64,000 nt of DNA. Source: Cronobacter sakazakii (GTDB lineage Bacteria > Pseudomonadota > Gammaproteobacteria > Enterobacterales > Enterobacteriaceae). Shown here piece after piece: positions 27,287-36,157 of the stretch (position 1 is its first letter; each line of letters begins with the position of its first letter). A program made the position numbers and the translations under genes. The notes below the pieces were generated by a model, which had not been told where the DNA came from, did not search any database, and saw only the letters and a program-made list of their open reading frames with translations. The stretch covers positions 620,001 through 684,000 of the forward strand of contig NZ_CP011047.1 in assembly GCF_000982825.1 (NCBI RefSeq), read 5' to 3'.

Positions 27287-30200
27287 ATGGCTAACTTTTT
27301 TATTCAACGCCCCATTTTCGCCTGGGTTCTGGCGATCATCATGATGATGGCGGGCGCGCTGGCGATTCTGCAACTGCCCATCGCCCAGTACCCGACCATC
27401 GCTCCACCGGCCATCGCCGTCTCAGCCACCTATCCGGGCGCAGACGCGCAGACGGTACAGGACACCGTGACGCAGGTTATCGAACAGAATATGAACGGCA
27501 TCGATAACCTGATGTATATGTCCTCCACCAGCGACTCCGCGGGCGGCGTGACGGTTACGCTCACCTTTACCTCCGGGACAGATCCGGATATCGCCCAGGT
27601 GCAGGTACAGAACAAGCTGCAGCTCGCCATGCCGCTGCTGCCGCAGGAGGTTCAGCAACAGGGCGTGAGCGTCGAGAAATCCAGTAGCAGCTTTCTGCTG
27701 GTCGCCGGTTTTATCAGCGACAACCCGTTGCTGACGCAGGAAGATATCGCCGACTACGTCTCTTCCGATGTGAAAGATACCATCAGCCGTACCAACGGCG
27801 TCGGCGACGTGCAGCTGTTCGGCGCGCAGTACGCCATGCGCATCTGGCTCGATACGCATGCGATGAATAATTATCAGCTGACGCCGCTGGATATCATCAA
27901 CCAGTTGAAAGCGCAGAATAACCAGATAGCCGCAGGCCAGCTTGGCGGCACGCCTGCCGTACCGGGACAACAGCTTAACGCCTCGATCATCGCCCAGACG
28001 CGTCTGAAAGATCCGCAGGAGTTTGGCCGGGTAATGCTGAAGGTTAACCCGGACGGCTCGCAGGTGCGTCTGCGCGACGTGGCGCGCATTGAGCTTGGCG
28101 GTGAGAACTACAATATGCTGACCAAAATTAATGGTCAGCCTGCCACCGGGCTTGGGATCAAACTCGCTACCGGCGCCAACGCGCTGGATACCGCAAAAGC
28201 GATTAAAACCACGCTTGCCGACCTGCAGCGCTATTTCCCGCAGGGCATGAAAGTGGTTTACCCCTACGACACCACGCCGTTTGTGAAAATCTCTATTCAC
28301 GAAGTGGTGAAAACCCTGTTTGAAGCCATCATTCTGGTTTTCCTGGTGATGTATCTGTTCCTGCAAAACCTGCGGGCGACGCTCATTCCTACCATTGCCG
28401 TGCCCGTCGTACTGCTCGGTACGTTCGCCGTGCTGTCGGCGTTCGGCTATTCCATTAATACCCTGACCATGTTCGGCATGGTGCTGGCGATAGGGCTGCT
28501 GGTCGATGACGCCATTGTGGTGGTCGAGAACGTCGAGCGCGTGATGGTGGAAGAAAAGCTGCCGCCCAAAGAGGCGACACAGCTGTCGATGTCCCAGATT
28601 CAGGGCGCGCTGGTGGGTATCGCGATGGTGCTCTCCGCCGTTTTCGTGCCGATGGCGTTCTTTGGCGGTTCTACCGGCGCTATCTACCGGCAGTTTTCTG
28701 TCACCATCGTCTCATCCATGGCGCTTTCCGTGCTGGTGGCGCTGATCCTCACTCCCGCGCTGTGCGCCACGCTGCTCAAACCGGTAAGTGACGATCATCA
28801 CGCGAAAAAAGCGAAATTTTTCGTCTGGTTCAATGCGCGTTTTGATTTAAGCGTTAATCACTACACGCAGAGTGTGAGCGGCATCCTGCGTAAAACCGGG
28901 CGTTATCTCGTGCTTTATCTGCTCATTGTCGCCGGTATGACGGTGCTGTTTGTGCGCCTGCCGACTTCCTTTCTGCCGGAGGAAGATCAGGGCGTCTTCA
29001 TGACGATGGTGCAGTTGCCGTCAGGCGCGACGCAGGCGCGTACCCAGCAGGTTCTCGACCAGGTAACCCATTACTATCTCAACGATGAGAAAGCGAATGT
29101 GGAATCGGTGTTTACCGTCAGCGGCTTTAGCTTCAGCGGCCAGGGTCAGAACGCCGGGATTGCGTTTATCAGCCTGAAACCGTGGGAAGAACGCCCCGAC
29201 CATGAAAACAGCGTCGAAGCCATTGTCGCCCGCGCGGGGCGGGCATTCGGCAAGATTCAGGACGGGCTGGTTTTCCCGTTTAACCTTCCGGCTATTTTTG
29301 AGCTGGGCACCGCGACCGGCTTTGACTTCGAGCTGAAGGATCAGGCTAACCTTGGGCATAACGCGCTCACTCAGGCGCGTAACCAGCTACTCGGTATGGT
29401 ACGCGAACATCCGGATCTGCTGACGCGCGTGCGCCCGAACGGGCTTGAGGATACGCCGCAGTTCAAACTGGATGTCGATCAGGAGAAAGCGCAGGCGCTG
29501 GGCGTGTCGATTCCGGACATCAACCAGACCATTACGACAGCGCTGGGCGGCACCTACGTGAACGACTTTATCGACCGTGGCCGCGTGAAAAAAGTCTACG
29601 TACAGGCCGATGCGCCATTCCGCATGCTGCCGTCAGATATCAATACGCTATACGTGCGCGGCAGTAACAGCGACATGGTGCCGCTCTCGGCGTTTACCAC
29701 CGCGCACTGGATCTACGGTTCGCCGCGCCTGGAGCGTTATAACGGGATGCCGTCGATGGAAATCCTCGGCGAGGCGGCACCTGGCAGAAGTACCGGTGAG
29801 GCGATGGCGCTGATGGAAAGCCTCGCCGCTAAGCTGCCCACAGGCATCGGCTATGACTGGACCGGGCTCTCTTATCAGGAGCGGCTCTCCGGCAATCAGG
29901 CGCCGGCGCTGTATGCCATTTCACTGATTGTAGTGTTCCTGTGTCTGGCGGCGCTTTATGAAAGCTGGTCGATTCCGTTCTCGGTGATGCTGGTCGTGCC
30001 GCTGGGGATTATCGGCGCGCTGCTCGCGGCATCGCTGCGCGGTCTTAATAACGACGTCTATTTCCAGGTCGGCCTGTTGACGACCATTGGACTCTCCGCG
30101 AAAAACGCCATTCTGATTGTGGAGTTCGCCAAAGATCTGATGGAAAAAGAGGGCCACAGCCTGATGGAAGCGACGCTTGAGGCGGTGCGCTTACGTCTGC

Positions 30201-30406
30201 GTCCGATTCTGATGACATCGCTGGCATTTATTCTCGGCGTACTGCCGCTGGTGCTGAATAGCGGCGCGGGCAGCGGCGCGCAAAACGCGGTCGGCACTGG
30301 CGTCATGGGCGGCATGCTGAGCGCCACGCTGCTGGCGATTTTCTTCGTGCCGGTCTTTTTTGTGGTGATCCGCCGACGTTTTATAAAACCGAACGGCAAT
30401 GCCTGA
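27287..30406 (+). CDS. acrF: AcrF, RND multidrug efflux pump
   Basis: A proton-driven inner-membrane trimeric exporter of 1039 aa, close to AcrB and AcrF. Twelve membrane helices and two large periplasmic loops are present. The proton-relay aspartates lie in LLVDDAIVVVENVER, and the second-half relay lysine region is GLSAKNAILIVEFAKDL. Substrates are probably hydrophobic drugs, dyes and bile salts. It is co-transcribed with acrE and ended by the hairpin at 30418. No inactivating change was seen. Confidence 0.95.
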   Translation: MANFFIQRPIFAWVLAIIMMMAGALAILQLPIAQYPTIAPPAIAVSATYPGADAQTVQDTVTQVIEQNMNGIDNLMYMSSTSDSAGGVTVTLTFTSGTDPDIAQVQVQNKLQLAMPLLPQEVQQQGVSVEKSSSSFLLVAGFISDNPLLTQEDIADYVSSDVKDTISRTNGVGDVQLFGAQYAMRIWLDTHAMNNYQLTPLDIINQLKAQNNQIAAGQLGGTPAVPGQQLNASIIAQTRLKDPQEFGRVMLKVNPDGSQVRLRDVARIELGGENYNMLTKINGQPATGLGIKLATGANALDTAKAIKTTLADLQRYFPQGMKVVYPYDTTPFVKISIHEVVKTLFEAIILVFLVMYLFLQNLRATLIPTIAVPVVLLGTFAVLSAFGYSINTLTMFGMVLAIGLLVDDAIVVVENVERVMVEEKLPPKEATQLSMSQIQGALVGIAMVLSAVFVPMAFFGGSTGAIYRQFSVTIVSSMALSVLVALILTPALCATLLKPVSDDHHAKKAKFFVWFNARFDLSVNHYTQSVSGILRKTGRYLVLYLLIVAGMTVLFVRLPTSFLPEEDQGVFMTMVQLPSGATQARTQQVLDQVTHYYLNDEKANVESVFTVSGFSFSGQGQNAGIAFISLKPWEERPDHENSVEAIVARAGRAFGKIQDGLVFPFNLPAIFELGTATGFDFELKDQANLGHNALTQARNQLLGMVREHPDLLTRVRPNGLEDTPQFKLDVDQEKAQALGVSIPDINQTITTALGGTYVNDFIDRGRVKKVYVQADAPFRMLPSDINTLYVRGSNSDMVPLSAFTTAHWIYGSPRLERYNGMPSMEILGEAAPGRSTGEAMALMESLAAKLPTGIGYDWTGLSYQERLSGNQAPALYAISLIVVFLCLAALYESWSIPFSVMLVVPLGIIGALLAASLRGLNNDVYFQVGLLTTIGLSAKNAILIVEFAKDLMEKEGHSLMEATLEAVRLRLRPILMTSLAFILGVLPLVLNSGAGSGAQNAVGTGVMGGMLSATLLAIFFVPVFFVVIRRRFIKPNGNA

Positions 30407-30417
30407 ATGCGAATTAC

Positions 30418-30444
30418 AGGGCGCCAACATGGCGCCTTGTTTTA
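30418..30444 (+). terminator. Terminator after acrF
   Basis: GGCGCC-aacat-GGCGCC forms a stem extended by G-T and A-T pairs, followed by TTGTTTTA. It lies 11 bp past the acrF stop. Confidence 0.8.
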
Positions 30445-30754
30445 TTCCGCTTATCTGATTTTGTATTTTGTTTTATCATTGCCAACACCATAACTCCTTA
30501 TTGCCATTAGCTTATTATTCCCGGCATCGTAACGGTGCGTGATAACGTAAAGCGCTATTCTTCATATTTTCTTCACATTAACCCCGTTTCACGCCCTGTT
30601 CATCCATCATTTTTACATTTCACATGAATTGCAATTATTGTCTGCTCAACGCACAGCAGAACGCGTGATAACCTTCTTTTATTGGCCGATGCTGATGCAC
30701 GATTTATTAATTCGAATCGTTTCGGGACGGCGATTTATTCTGTAGAGGTGCATG
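30445..30754. other. Non-coding region before yhdV
   Basis: About 310 bp of AT-rich sequence without an open frame of note. It presumably holds the yhdV promoter. No clear promoter or small RNA signature was recognised. Confidence 0.4.
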
Positions 30755-30976
30755 ATGAAAAAAGTAATTCCCGCCGCATTGCTGTGTACGTTACTGGCTG
30801 GCTGCGCCCATGATTCCCCTTGCGTGCCGGTTTATGACGATCAGGGCCGTCTGGTGCATACCAATACCTGTATGAAAGGCACGACTCAGGATAACTGGGA
30901 AACCGCAGGTGCCGTCGCGGGCGGTGCTGCCGCGCTCGCCGGGTTGACGATGGGCATCATCGCGCTGAGTAAATAA
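30755..30976 (+). CDS. yhdV: YhdV, small outer-membrane lipoprotein
   Basis: A 73-aa predicted lipoprotein with signal MKKVIPAALLCTLLAGC; the lipobox LLAGC gives Cys17 as the mature N-terminus. The C-terminus has a glycine-zipper-like hydrophobic stretch (AVAGGAAALAGLTMGIIAL). Function is unknown. The second ATG (30755) fits GAGG at 30745-30748 and the E. coli length better than the one at 30752. It lies between acrF and the aap operon, as in E. coli. Confidence 0.9.
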   Translation: MKKVIPAALLCTLLAGCAHDSPCVPVYDDQGRLVHTNTCMKGTTQDNWETAGAVAGGAAALAGLTMGIIALSK

Positions 30977-31229
30977 ACGGATATCGGCGGGCCAGAGCGC
31001 CCGCCTCTCTGCTTTAAAACGGTGCAGAGGATTTTTATAAAGTAAAATTTTGGCATTGCTTTGGCGCATAATAAAAATGCCATCATTATCAGACGCGTTT
31101 TTAAGACTGAATGTATTGTTAATTTAATTGCCTGCGTGAGTTATCTCACAGGTTTCTTCTGTAATTGCCCCCGCAATATTAACGCAGGAAATCATCTTTA
31201 TTCCCGCACCGATAAAACGCCGCTTATTT

Positions 31230-31246
31230 TGCTCCAAAATGTGGCG
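31230..31246 (+). promoter_or_regulatory. Putative NtrC site 1
   Basis: TGCTCCAAAATGTGGCG matches 8 of the 12 defined positions of the NtrC consensus TGCACC-N5-GGTGCA. Its centre lies about 137 bp before the predicted sigma54 start, and 30 bp from the second site. Confidence 0.45.
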
Positions 31247-31259
31247 CGCATTGTCTTTT

Positions 31260-31276
31260 TGCACTTTTTCAGTGCG
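31260..31276 (+). promoter_or_regulatory. Putative NtrC site 2
   Basis: TGCACTTTTTCAGTGCG contains the perfect inverted repeat GCACT-N5-AGTGC and matches 9 of 12 NtrC consensus positions. Its centre is near -107 relative to the predicted start at about 31375, much as at E. coli glnAp2. Confidence 0.55.
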
Positions 31277-31310
31277 CTTATTTTTTTCTTTTCTGTCTAC
31301 ACTTCGCTTA

Positions 31311-31345
31311 TTACATCAGCGCGCGGCTTTTTATGCCTGATGTAA
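31311..31345. repeat. Inverted repeat upstream of the aapJ promoter
   Basis: TTACATCAG (31311-31319) and CTGATGTAA (31337-31345) are perfect 9-bp complements separated by 17 bp. The right arm ends 3 bp before the sigma54-type -24 element. It could be an operator or simply a hairpin; there is no further evidence. Confidence 0.6.
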
Positions 31346-31348
31346 ACC

Positions 31349-31364
31349 TGGCATTCCCTTTGCT
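31349..31364 (+). promoter_or_regulatory. Putative sigma54 promoter of aapJQMP
   Basis: TGGCATTCCCTTTGCT carries the invariant GG and GC dinucleotides with exactly 10 bp between them and matches 9 of 11 defined sigma54 positions. Transcription would begin near 31375, giving an 82-base leader to aapJ. The E. coli yhdWXYZ operon is, as I recall, part of the nitrogen-regulated set, which supports the reading. Confidence 0.65.
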
Positions 31365-31456
31365 TTATCCCCTGCGGCTTATGCCACAGACAGCAAACTG
31401 GCGCCTCCCGGTCGCCTTATATCTATAACGATAATTCTCGCCACACAGGATGCATT

Positions 31457-32482
31457 ATGAAGAAGATGATGATCGCCACTCTGGCCGCCGCGGGCGCGCT
31501 GTTCGCCGTTGCTAACCAGGCCCATGCGGGCGCCACGCTGGACAGTGTGAAAAAGAAAGGTTTTGTACAGTGCGGCATCAGTGACGGTTTGCCGGGCTTT
31601 TCCTATGCGGATGCCGGCGGCAAGTTTACCGGTATTGACGTTGATGTCTGCCGCGGCGTGGCTGCTGCTGTCTTTGGCGACGCCTCAAAAGTGAAATATA
31701 CCCCGCTGACCGCGAAAGAGCGTTTCACCGCGCTGCAATCCGGCGAAGTGGATGTGCTGTCCCGTAACACGACCTGGACATCATCCCGTGATGCAGGCAT
31801 GGGGATGTCGTTCACCGGCGTTACCTATTACGACGGCATTGGCTTCCTGACCCACAACAAAGCGGGCCTTAAAAGCGCAAAAGAGCTGGATGGCGCGACC
31901 GTCTGTATTCAGGCCGGTACCGACACTGAGCTGAACGTGGCGGATTATTTTAAAGCCAACAATATGAAATATACGCCGGTGACTTTCGATCGCTCCGATG
32001 AGTCAGCCAAGGCGCTGGAATCCGGGCGCTGCGATACGCTGGCGTCTGACCAGTCTCAGCTTTACGCGCTGCGCATTAAGCTCAGCAACCCGGCCGAATG
32101 GATTGTTCTGCCGGAAGTTATCTCCAAAGAGCCGCTCGGCCCGGTCGTGCGCCGCGGCGATGACGAGTGGTTCTCGATTGTGCGCTGGACGCTGTTTGCC
32201 ATGCTGAACGCCGAAGAGATGGGCATCGACTCTAAAAACGTCGATGCTAAAGCGGCTAACCCTTCCACGCCGGATATGGCGCACCTGTTAGGCAAAGAAG
32301 GCGACTACGGCAAGGATCTGAAGCTCGACAATAAGTGGGCGTATAACATCATCAAGCAGGTCGGTAACTATGGCGAGATCTTCGAGCGTAACGTGGGCCA
32401 GGAAAGCCCGCTGAAGATCAAACGTGGCCAGAACAATCTCTGGAATAAAGGCGGGATTCAGTACGCGCCGCCGGTACGTTAA
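31457..32482 (+). CDS. aapJ: Amino-acid ABC transporter substrate-binding protein (YhdW/AapJ)
   Basis: A 341-aa periplasmic binding protein of the general L-amino acid ABC family, with a signal peptide of about 24 residues ending QAHA. The mature part opens LDSVKKKGFVQCGISDGLPGF, and the bilobal SBP family-3 pattern continues (FTGIDVDVCRGVAAAVFG; FDRSDESAKALESGRCDTLASD). It heads a four-gene operon. In E. coli K-12 the orthologue yhdW is a pseudogene, but this copy is open from ATG to stop. The exact substrate (polar or broad L-amino acids) is inferred from the family. Confidence 0.93.
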   Translation: MKKMMIATLAAAGALFAVANQAHAGATLDSVKKKGFVQCGISDGLPGFSYADAGGKFTGIDVDVCRGVAAAVFGDASKVKYTPLTAKERFTALQSGEVDVLSRNTTWTSSRDAGMGMSFTGVTYYDGIGFLTHNKAGLKSAKELDGATVCIQAGTDTELNVADYFKANNMKYTPVTFDRSDESAKALESGRCDTLASDQSQLYALRIKLSNPAEWIVLPEVISKEPLGPVVRRGDDEWFSIVRWTLFAMLNAEEMGIDSKNVDAKAANPSTPDMAHLLGKEGDYGKDLKLDNKWAYNIIKQVGNYGEIFERNVGQESPLKIKRGQNNLWNKGGIQYAPPVR

Positions 32483-32497
32483 GCAGTATGCCGTTAC

Positions 32498-32519
32498 GGG
32501 CGTCGCGGTTGCGGCGCCC
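32498..32519 (+). other. Hairpin between aapJ and aapQ
   Basis: GGGCGTCGC and GCGGCGCCC form a 9-bp stem with one G-T wobble and a GGTT loop. It has no T run, so it is more likely a 3' mRNA stabiliser of the abundant binding-protein message than a full terminator. Confidence 0.55.
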
Positions 32520-32551
32520 AGCCCAGAGTTATGGTTGCCTGAGGTTTACCT

Positions 32552-33733
32552 ATGTTCCATCGACGCCCTGGCGTGAAGGGCCCTCTTTCCCTTTCCAGCC
32601 CTGCGGTTCGCGCATGGCTGTACCAGATTGTGGCGATTGCTGTCGTGCTTGGCATCGCCGCGTATTTAATTCATAACACCATTACTAACCTGAATAATCG
32701 GGGCATTACCTCAGGATTCGCGTTTCTCGATCGCAGCGCCGGGTTTGGCATTGTTCAGCATCTGATTGATTACCAGGAAGGCGATACGTATGGCCGCGTT
32801 TTCCTGGTCGGTCTGATGAATACGCTGCTGGTTTCCGCGCTCTGTATCGTTTTCGCCTCGTTTCTCGGCTTTTTTATCGGCCTTGCGCGGCTCTCTGATA
32901 ACTGGCTGCTGCGTAAACTCTCTACGATTTATATTGAGACGTTCCGCAATATTCCGCCGCTCTTACAGATCTTCTTCTGGTACTTCGCAGTGCTGCGCAA
33001 CTTGCCAGGCCCACGGCAGGCAGTCAGCGCGTTCGATCTGGCGTTTTTAAGCAACCGCGGGCTTTACCTGCCCTCGCCCGAGGCGGGGGAAGGCGCGCTG
33101 GCTTTTGTGGCGGCCCTGGTCATCGCGCTCGCGTTGTCCGCCGGGCTGTATCGCTTCAATAAGAAACATCAGATGAAAACCGGCCAGTTGCGGCGTACCT
33201 GGACTTCGCTTTTACTGCTGATCGTCGTGCTGCCGCTGCTGGCACATCTGATATTTGGCCCCGCGATGCACTGGGATGTGCCTGCGCTGCGTGGGTTTAA
33301 CTTCCGCGGCGGGCTGGCGCTTATACCGGAGCTGGCAGCGCTGACGCTGGCGCTTTCGGTTTATACCTCTGCCTTTATTGCTGAGATTATCCGCGCCGGG
33401 ATTTTATCTGTACCGCACGGCCAGCATGAGGCGGCCCGCTCGTTAGGTCTCCCAAACCCGGTCACGCTGCGCCAGGTTATTATCCCGCAGGCGATGCGCG
33501 TCATTATTCCACCGTTAACCAGCCAGTACCTGAACATTGTGAAAAACTCGTCGCTGGCGGCCGCTATCGGTTACCCCGATATGGTGTCGCTGTTTGCCGG
33601 TACGGTGCTGAACCAGACCGGACAGGCGATTGAAACGATCGCTATCACGATGTCGGTGTATCTCATTATCAGCCTGTCGATTTCGCTGCTGATGAACCTT
33701 TATAACCGGCGTATAGCCCTGGTGGAGCGTTAA
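32552..33733 (+). CDS. aapQ: Amino-acid ABC permease (YhdX/AapQ)
   Basis: A 393-aa permease of the HisMQ type with an N-terminal extension and a large periplasmic insert, typical of AapQ. The first helix is IVAIAVVLGIAAYLI. The EAA loop that contacts the ATPase is HEAARSLGLPNPVTLRQVIIPQAMR. GAGG at 32541-32544 precedes the ATG by 7 bp. aapM begins 2 bp after the stop. Confidence 0.94.
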   Translation: MFHRRPGVKGPLSLSSPAVRAWLYQIVAIAVVLGIAAYLIHNTITNLNNRGITSGFAFLDRSAGFGIVQHLIDYQEGDTYGRVFLVGLMNTLLVSALCIVFASFLGFFIGLARLSDNWLLRKLSTIYIETFRNIPPLLQIFFWYFAVLRNLPGPRQAVSAFDLAFLSNRGLYLPSPEAGEGALAFVAALVIALALSAGLYRFNKKHQMKTGQLRRTWTSLLLLIVVLPLLAHLIFGPAMHWDVPALRGFNFRGGLALIPELAALTLALSVYTSAFIAEIIRAGILSVPHGQHEAARSLGLPNPVTLRQVIIPQAMRVIIPPLTSQYLNIVKNSSLAAAIGYPDMVSLFAGTVLNQTGQAIETIAITMSVYLIISLSISLLMNLYNRRIALVER

Positions 33734-33735
33734 TC

Positions 33736-34833
33736 ATGACGACGAATGCGATATCGCCTGCTCCTGCGCGTCCGGTTAACCGTGGCGCGTTGGTCTGGAT
33801 GCGCAAAAATCTGTTCTCCAGCTGGAGTAATAGCCTGCTGACCCTGTTCTGTCTCTGGATGATGTGGGAGCTGATTCCGCCGCTGCTGAACTGGGCGTTT
33901 TTGCAGGCCAACTGGGTGGGCAGCACCCGCGCCGACTGCACCAAAGAAGGTGCCTGCTGGGTATTTATTCACGCTCGCTTCGGCCAGTTTATGTATGGGC
34001 TTTATCCGCATGACGAACGCTGGCGCATTAATCTGGCGCTGATTGTCGGTCTGGTGTCGATTGTGCCGATGTTCTGGAAAGGCCTGCCGCAGCGTGGTCG
34101 TTACATCACGTGCTGGGCCATCGCGTATCCCCTTGTGGTGTGGTGGCTGATGTATGGCGGTTTTCTTGGCCTTGAGCGGGTTGAAACCCGTCAGTGGGGC
34201 GGGCTTACGCTGACGCTGATTATCGCCTCGGTGGGGATAGCCGGCGCGCTGCCGCTGGGGATCCTGCTGGCGCTGGGGCGTCGCTCCCGAATGCCAGTCG
34301 TGCGAGTGCTCTCAGTGATTTTTATTGAGTTCTGGCGTGGCGTACCGCTGATTACGGTGCTGTTTATGTCATCTGTCATGCTGCCGCTCTTTATGGCGGA
34401 AGGGACAAGCATCGATAAGCTTATCCGCGCGCTGGTCGGGGTGATTCTGTTCCAGTCCGCCTATGTGGCCGAAGTAGTTCGCGGCGGCCTGCAGGCGCTT
34501 CCCAAAGGCCAGTACGAGGCCGCGGAATCACTGGCGCTGGGGTACTGGAAAACGCAGGGGCTGGTGATCCTGCCACAGGCGCTGAAACTCGTGATACCGG
34601 GCCTGGTCAATACCATCATCGCCCTTTTTAAAGACACCAGTCTGGTCATTATTATCGGGCTTTTCGATCTGTTCAGCAGCGTCCAGCAAGCAACCGTCGA
34701 TCCCGCCTGGCTCGGGATGTCGACGGAGGGCTATGTTTTTGCCGCGCTGATCTATTGGATCTTCTGCTTTAGCATGTCGCGCTACAGCCAGCATCTGGAA
34801 AAGCGCTTTCACACCGGGCGTACGCCGCACTGA
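33736..34833 (+). CDS. aapM: Amino-acid ABC permease (YhdY/AapM)
   Basis: A 365-aa second permease subunit with several membrane helices and an insert between helices 1 and 2, as in AapM. The EAA loop YEAAESLALGYWKTQGLVILPQ is present near residue 258. It pairs with aapQ to form the heterodimeric channel. It is followed 8 bp later by the ATPase gene. Confidence 0.94.
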   Translation: MTTNAISPAPARPVNRGALVWMRKNLFSSWSNSLLTLFCLWMMWELIPPLLNWAFLQANWVGSTRADCTKEGACWVFIHARFGQFMYGLYPHDERWRINLALIVGLVSIVPMFWKGLPQRGRYITCWAIAYPLVVWWLMYGGFLGLERVETRQWGGLTLTLIIASVGIAGALPLGILLALGRRSRMPVVRVLSVIFIEFWRGVPLITVLFMSSVMLPLFMAEGTSIDKLIRALVGVILFQSAYVAEVVRGGLQALPKGQYEAAESLALGYWKTQGLVILPQALKLVIPGLVNTIIALFKDTSLVIIIGLFDLFSSVQQATVDPAWLGMSTEGYVFAALIYWIFCFSMSRYSQHLEKRFHTGRTPH

Positions 34834-34841
34834 GGATAACC

Positions 34842-35600
34842 ATGAGTCAAATTACACTGCAGCCTGCCGACGCGATGATTACGCTGGAAAACGTGAACAA
34901 ATGGTACGGTCAGTTTCATGTGCTGAAAGATATTAACCTGAAGGTGAAACAGGGGGAGCGCATCGTACTGTGCGGGCCATCCGGCTCCGGTAAATCGACA
35001 ACGATCCGCTGTATCAATCATCTGGAAGAACATCAGCAGGGGCGCATTGTGGTCGATGGCATTGAGCTGAACGACGATCTGCGCAACATCGAAAAGGTGC
35101 GCACCGAAGTGGGGATGGTGTTCCAACACTTTAATCTGTTCCCGCACCTGACCGTATTGCAGAACTGTACGCTGGCACCGATCTGGGTGCGTAAGCTTCC
35201 GAAAAAAGAAGCGGAAGCGCTGGCGATGCATTATCTGCAAAGAGTACGCATCGCAGAACATGCGCATAAATTTCCGGGGCAGATCTCCGGTGGACAGCAG
35301 CAGCGCGTGGCGATAGCTCGCTCATTGTGTATGAAGCCGAAAATTATGTTGTTTGATGAGCCGACATCAGCGCTCGATCCCGAAATGGTCAAAGAGGTAC
35401 TCGACACGATGATTGGTCTCGCAGAGTCAGGTATGACGATGTTATGCGTCACGCATGAAATGGGTTTTGCGCGCACGGTGGCAGACCGGGTGATCTTTAT
35501 GGATCGCGGCGAGATTGTCGAACAGGCACCGCCACAGGAGTTTTTCTCGAATCCGCAGTCAGAACGTACCCGCGCTTTTCTCTCTCAGGTTATTCATTAA
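34842..35600 (+). CDS. aapP: Amino-acid ABC transporter ATPase (YhdZ/AapP)
   Basis: The 252-aa ATP-binding subunit of the aap transporter. Walker A GPSGSGKST is near residues 47-55, the signature ISGGQQQRVAIARSL near 148, and Walker B IMLFDEPTSALD near 168. The H-loop histidine is in CVTHEMGF. It ends the operon at 35600. In E. coli yhdZ also precedes the rrnD terminus, which fixes the synteny on this side. Confidence 0.96.
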   Translation: MSQITLQPADAMITLENVNKWYGQFHVLKDINLKVKQGERIVLCGPSGSGKSTTIRCINHLEEHQQGRIVVDGIELNDDLRNIEKVRTEVGMVFQHFNLFPHLTVLQNCTLAPIWVRKLPKKEAEALAMHYLQRVRIAEHAHKFPGQISGGQQQRVAIARSLCMKPKIMLFDEPTSALDPEMVKEVLDTMIGLAESGMTMLCVTHEMGFARTVADRVIFMDRGEIVEQAPPQEFFSNPQSERTRAFLSQVIH

Positions 35601-36002
35601 TCGGTCTTTCGCCCTGCCGTTCTGGTGGGGCGTACTCTCTTTTTTCTTTTACCGTGACGATGTGGCTGGAGCGCGCCGTTTTTTGCCGTTTCGAATTAGC
35701 GTTTGGAGAACGTGTCCTGCTATTCAGGTGTAAGAACAGGGATAAGGCGGGAAGTTGATCGGTCGGCTTTTATAATGGAGCAGTGAAGCGCTCAAAAGTA
35801 AAACCCTGCATAATTGGGCTGAGAGATTTTCTGTGAATGTCGAGACGCTGGAGCCAGTGCTCTGTTCGCTATCTTCGGGAGCGTTGCTCGAAACGTTAAA
35901 ATCCAGGTGTGGTGGATTTATTCTTCTTAAGCTGGCGATTCACCGACAAGCAACGCAAAAGCAAAAGGCCCAGTCTGTCGACTGGGCCTTTTGCTTTATT
36001 TG
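35601..36002. other. Region between aapP and the rrn operon end
   Basis: About 400 bp without a credible gene. A weak stem (CGCCC near 35610, GGGCG near 35630) followed by a T-rich tract may end the aap transcript. The rrn terminator lies at the right. The rest is rrn trailer-type sequence. Confidence 0.45.
35961..35994 (-). terminator. rrn operon terminator
   Basis: GCAAAAGGCCCAGTC (35961-35975) and GACTGGGCCTTTTGC (35980-35994) form a perfect 15-bp stem with a TGTC loop, the hallmark rrn T1 hairpin. T-rich tails exist on both sides, so it can also stop readthrough from aapP. Confidence 0.92.
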
Positions 36003-36122
36003 ATGTCTGGCAGTTCCCTACTCTCGCATGGGGAGGCCCCACACTACCATCGGCGCTACGGCGTTTCACTTCTGAGTTCGGCATGGGGTCAGGTGGGGCC
36101 ACCGCGCTACAGCCGCCAGACA
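36003..36122 (-). rRNA. rrfF: 5S ribosomal RNA, distal copy
   Basis: A complete 120-nt 5S gene at the end of the operon. Helix I carries a paired change relative to the other copy (36246-36365): U3-A117 in place of C3-G117, so pairing is kept. One further difference is C for U near position 28 (GGCCCC versus GGUCCC). Two 5S genes flanking tRNA-Thr is the E. coli rrnD arrangement. Confidence 0.96.
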
Positions 36123-36157
36123 AATTCTTTTTAAATGCCGAACATTAACCGAAAAAC

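Larger units (their letters stand above)
30977..31456 (+). promoter_or_regulatory. aapJ upstream control region
   Basis: A 480-bp gene-free interval, AT-rich and full of possible regulatory sites. It contains two NtrC-like sites, an inverted repeat and a sigma54-type promoter, each listed separately. A 94-aa open frame (31061-31345) has no ribosome-binding site and is rejected. Confidence 0.6.

Noticed and set aside
26189..27373. 394-codon open frame opposite acrE
   Set aside because: An antisense shadow that crosses the acrE-acrF junction.
31051..31065. A first sigma54-like motif (GG-N10-GC) far upstream of aapJ, with an NtrC-like half site at 31010-31026
   Set aside because: It matches the consensus less well (8 of 11) and would give a 380-base leader. 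The site at 31349 fits better in both sequence and distance.
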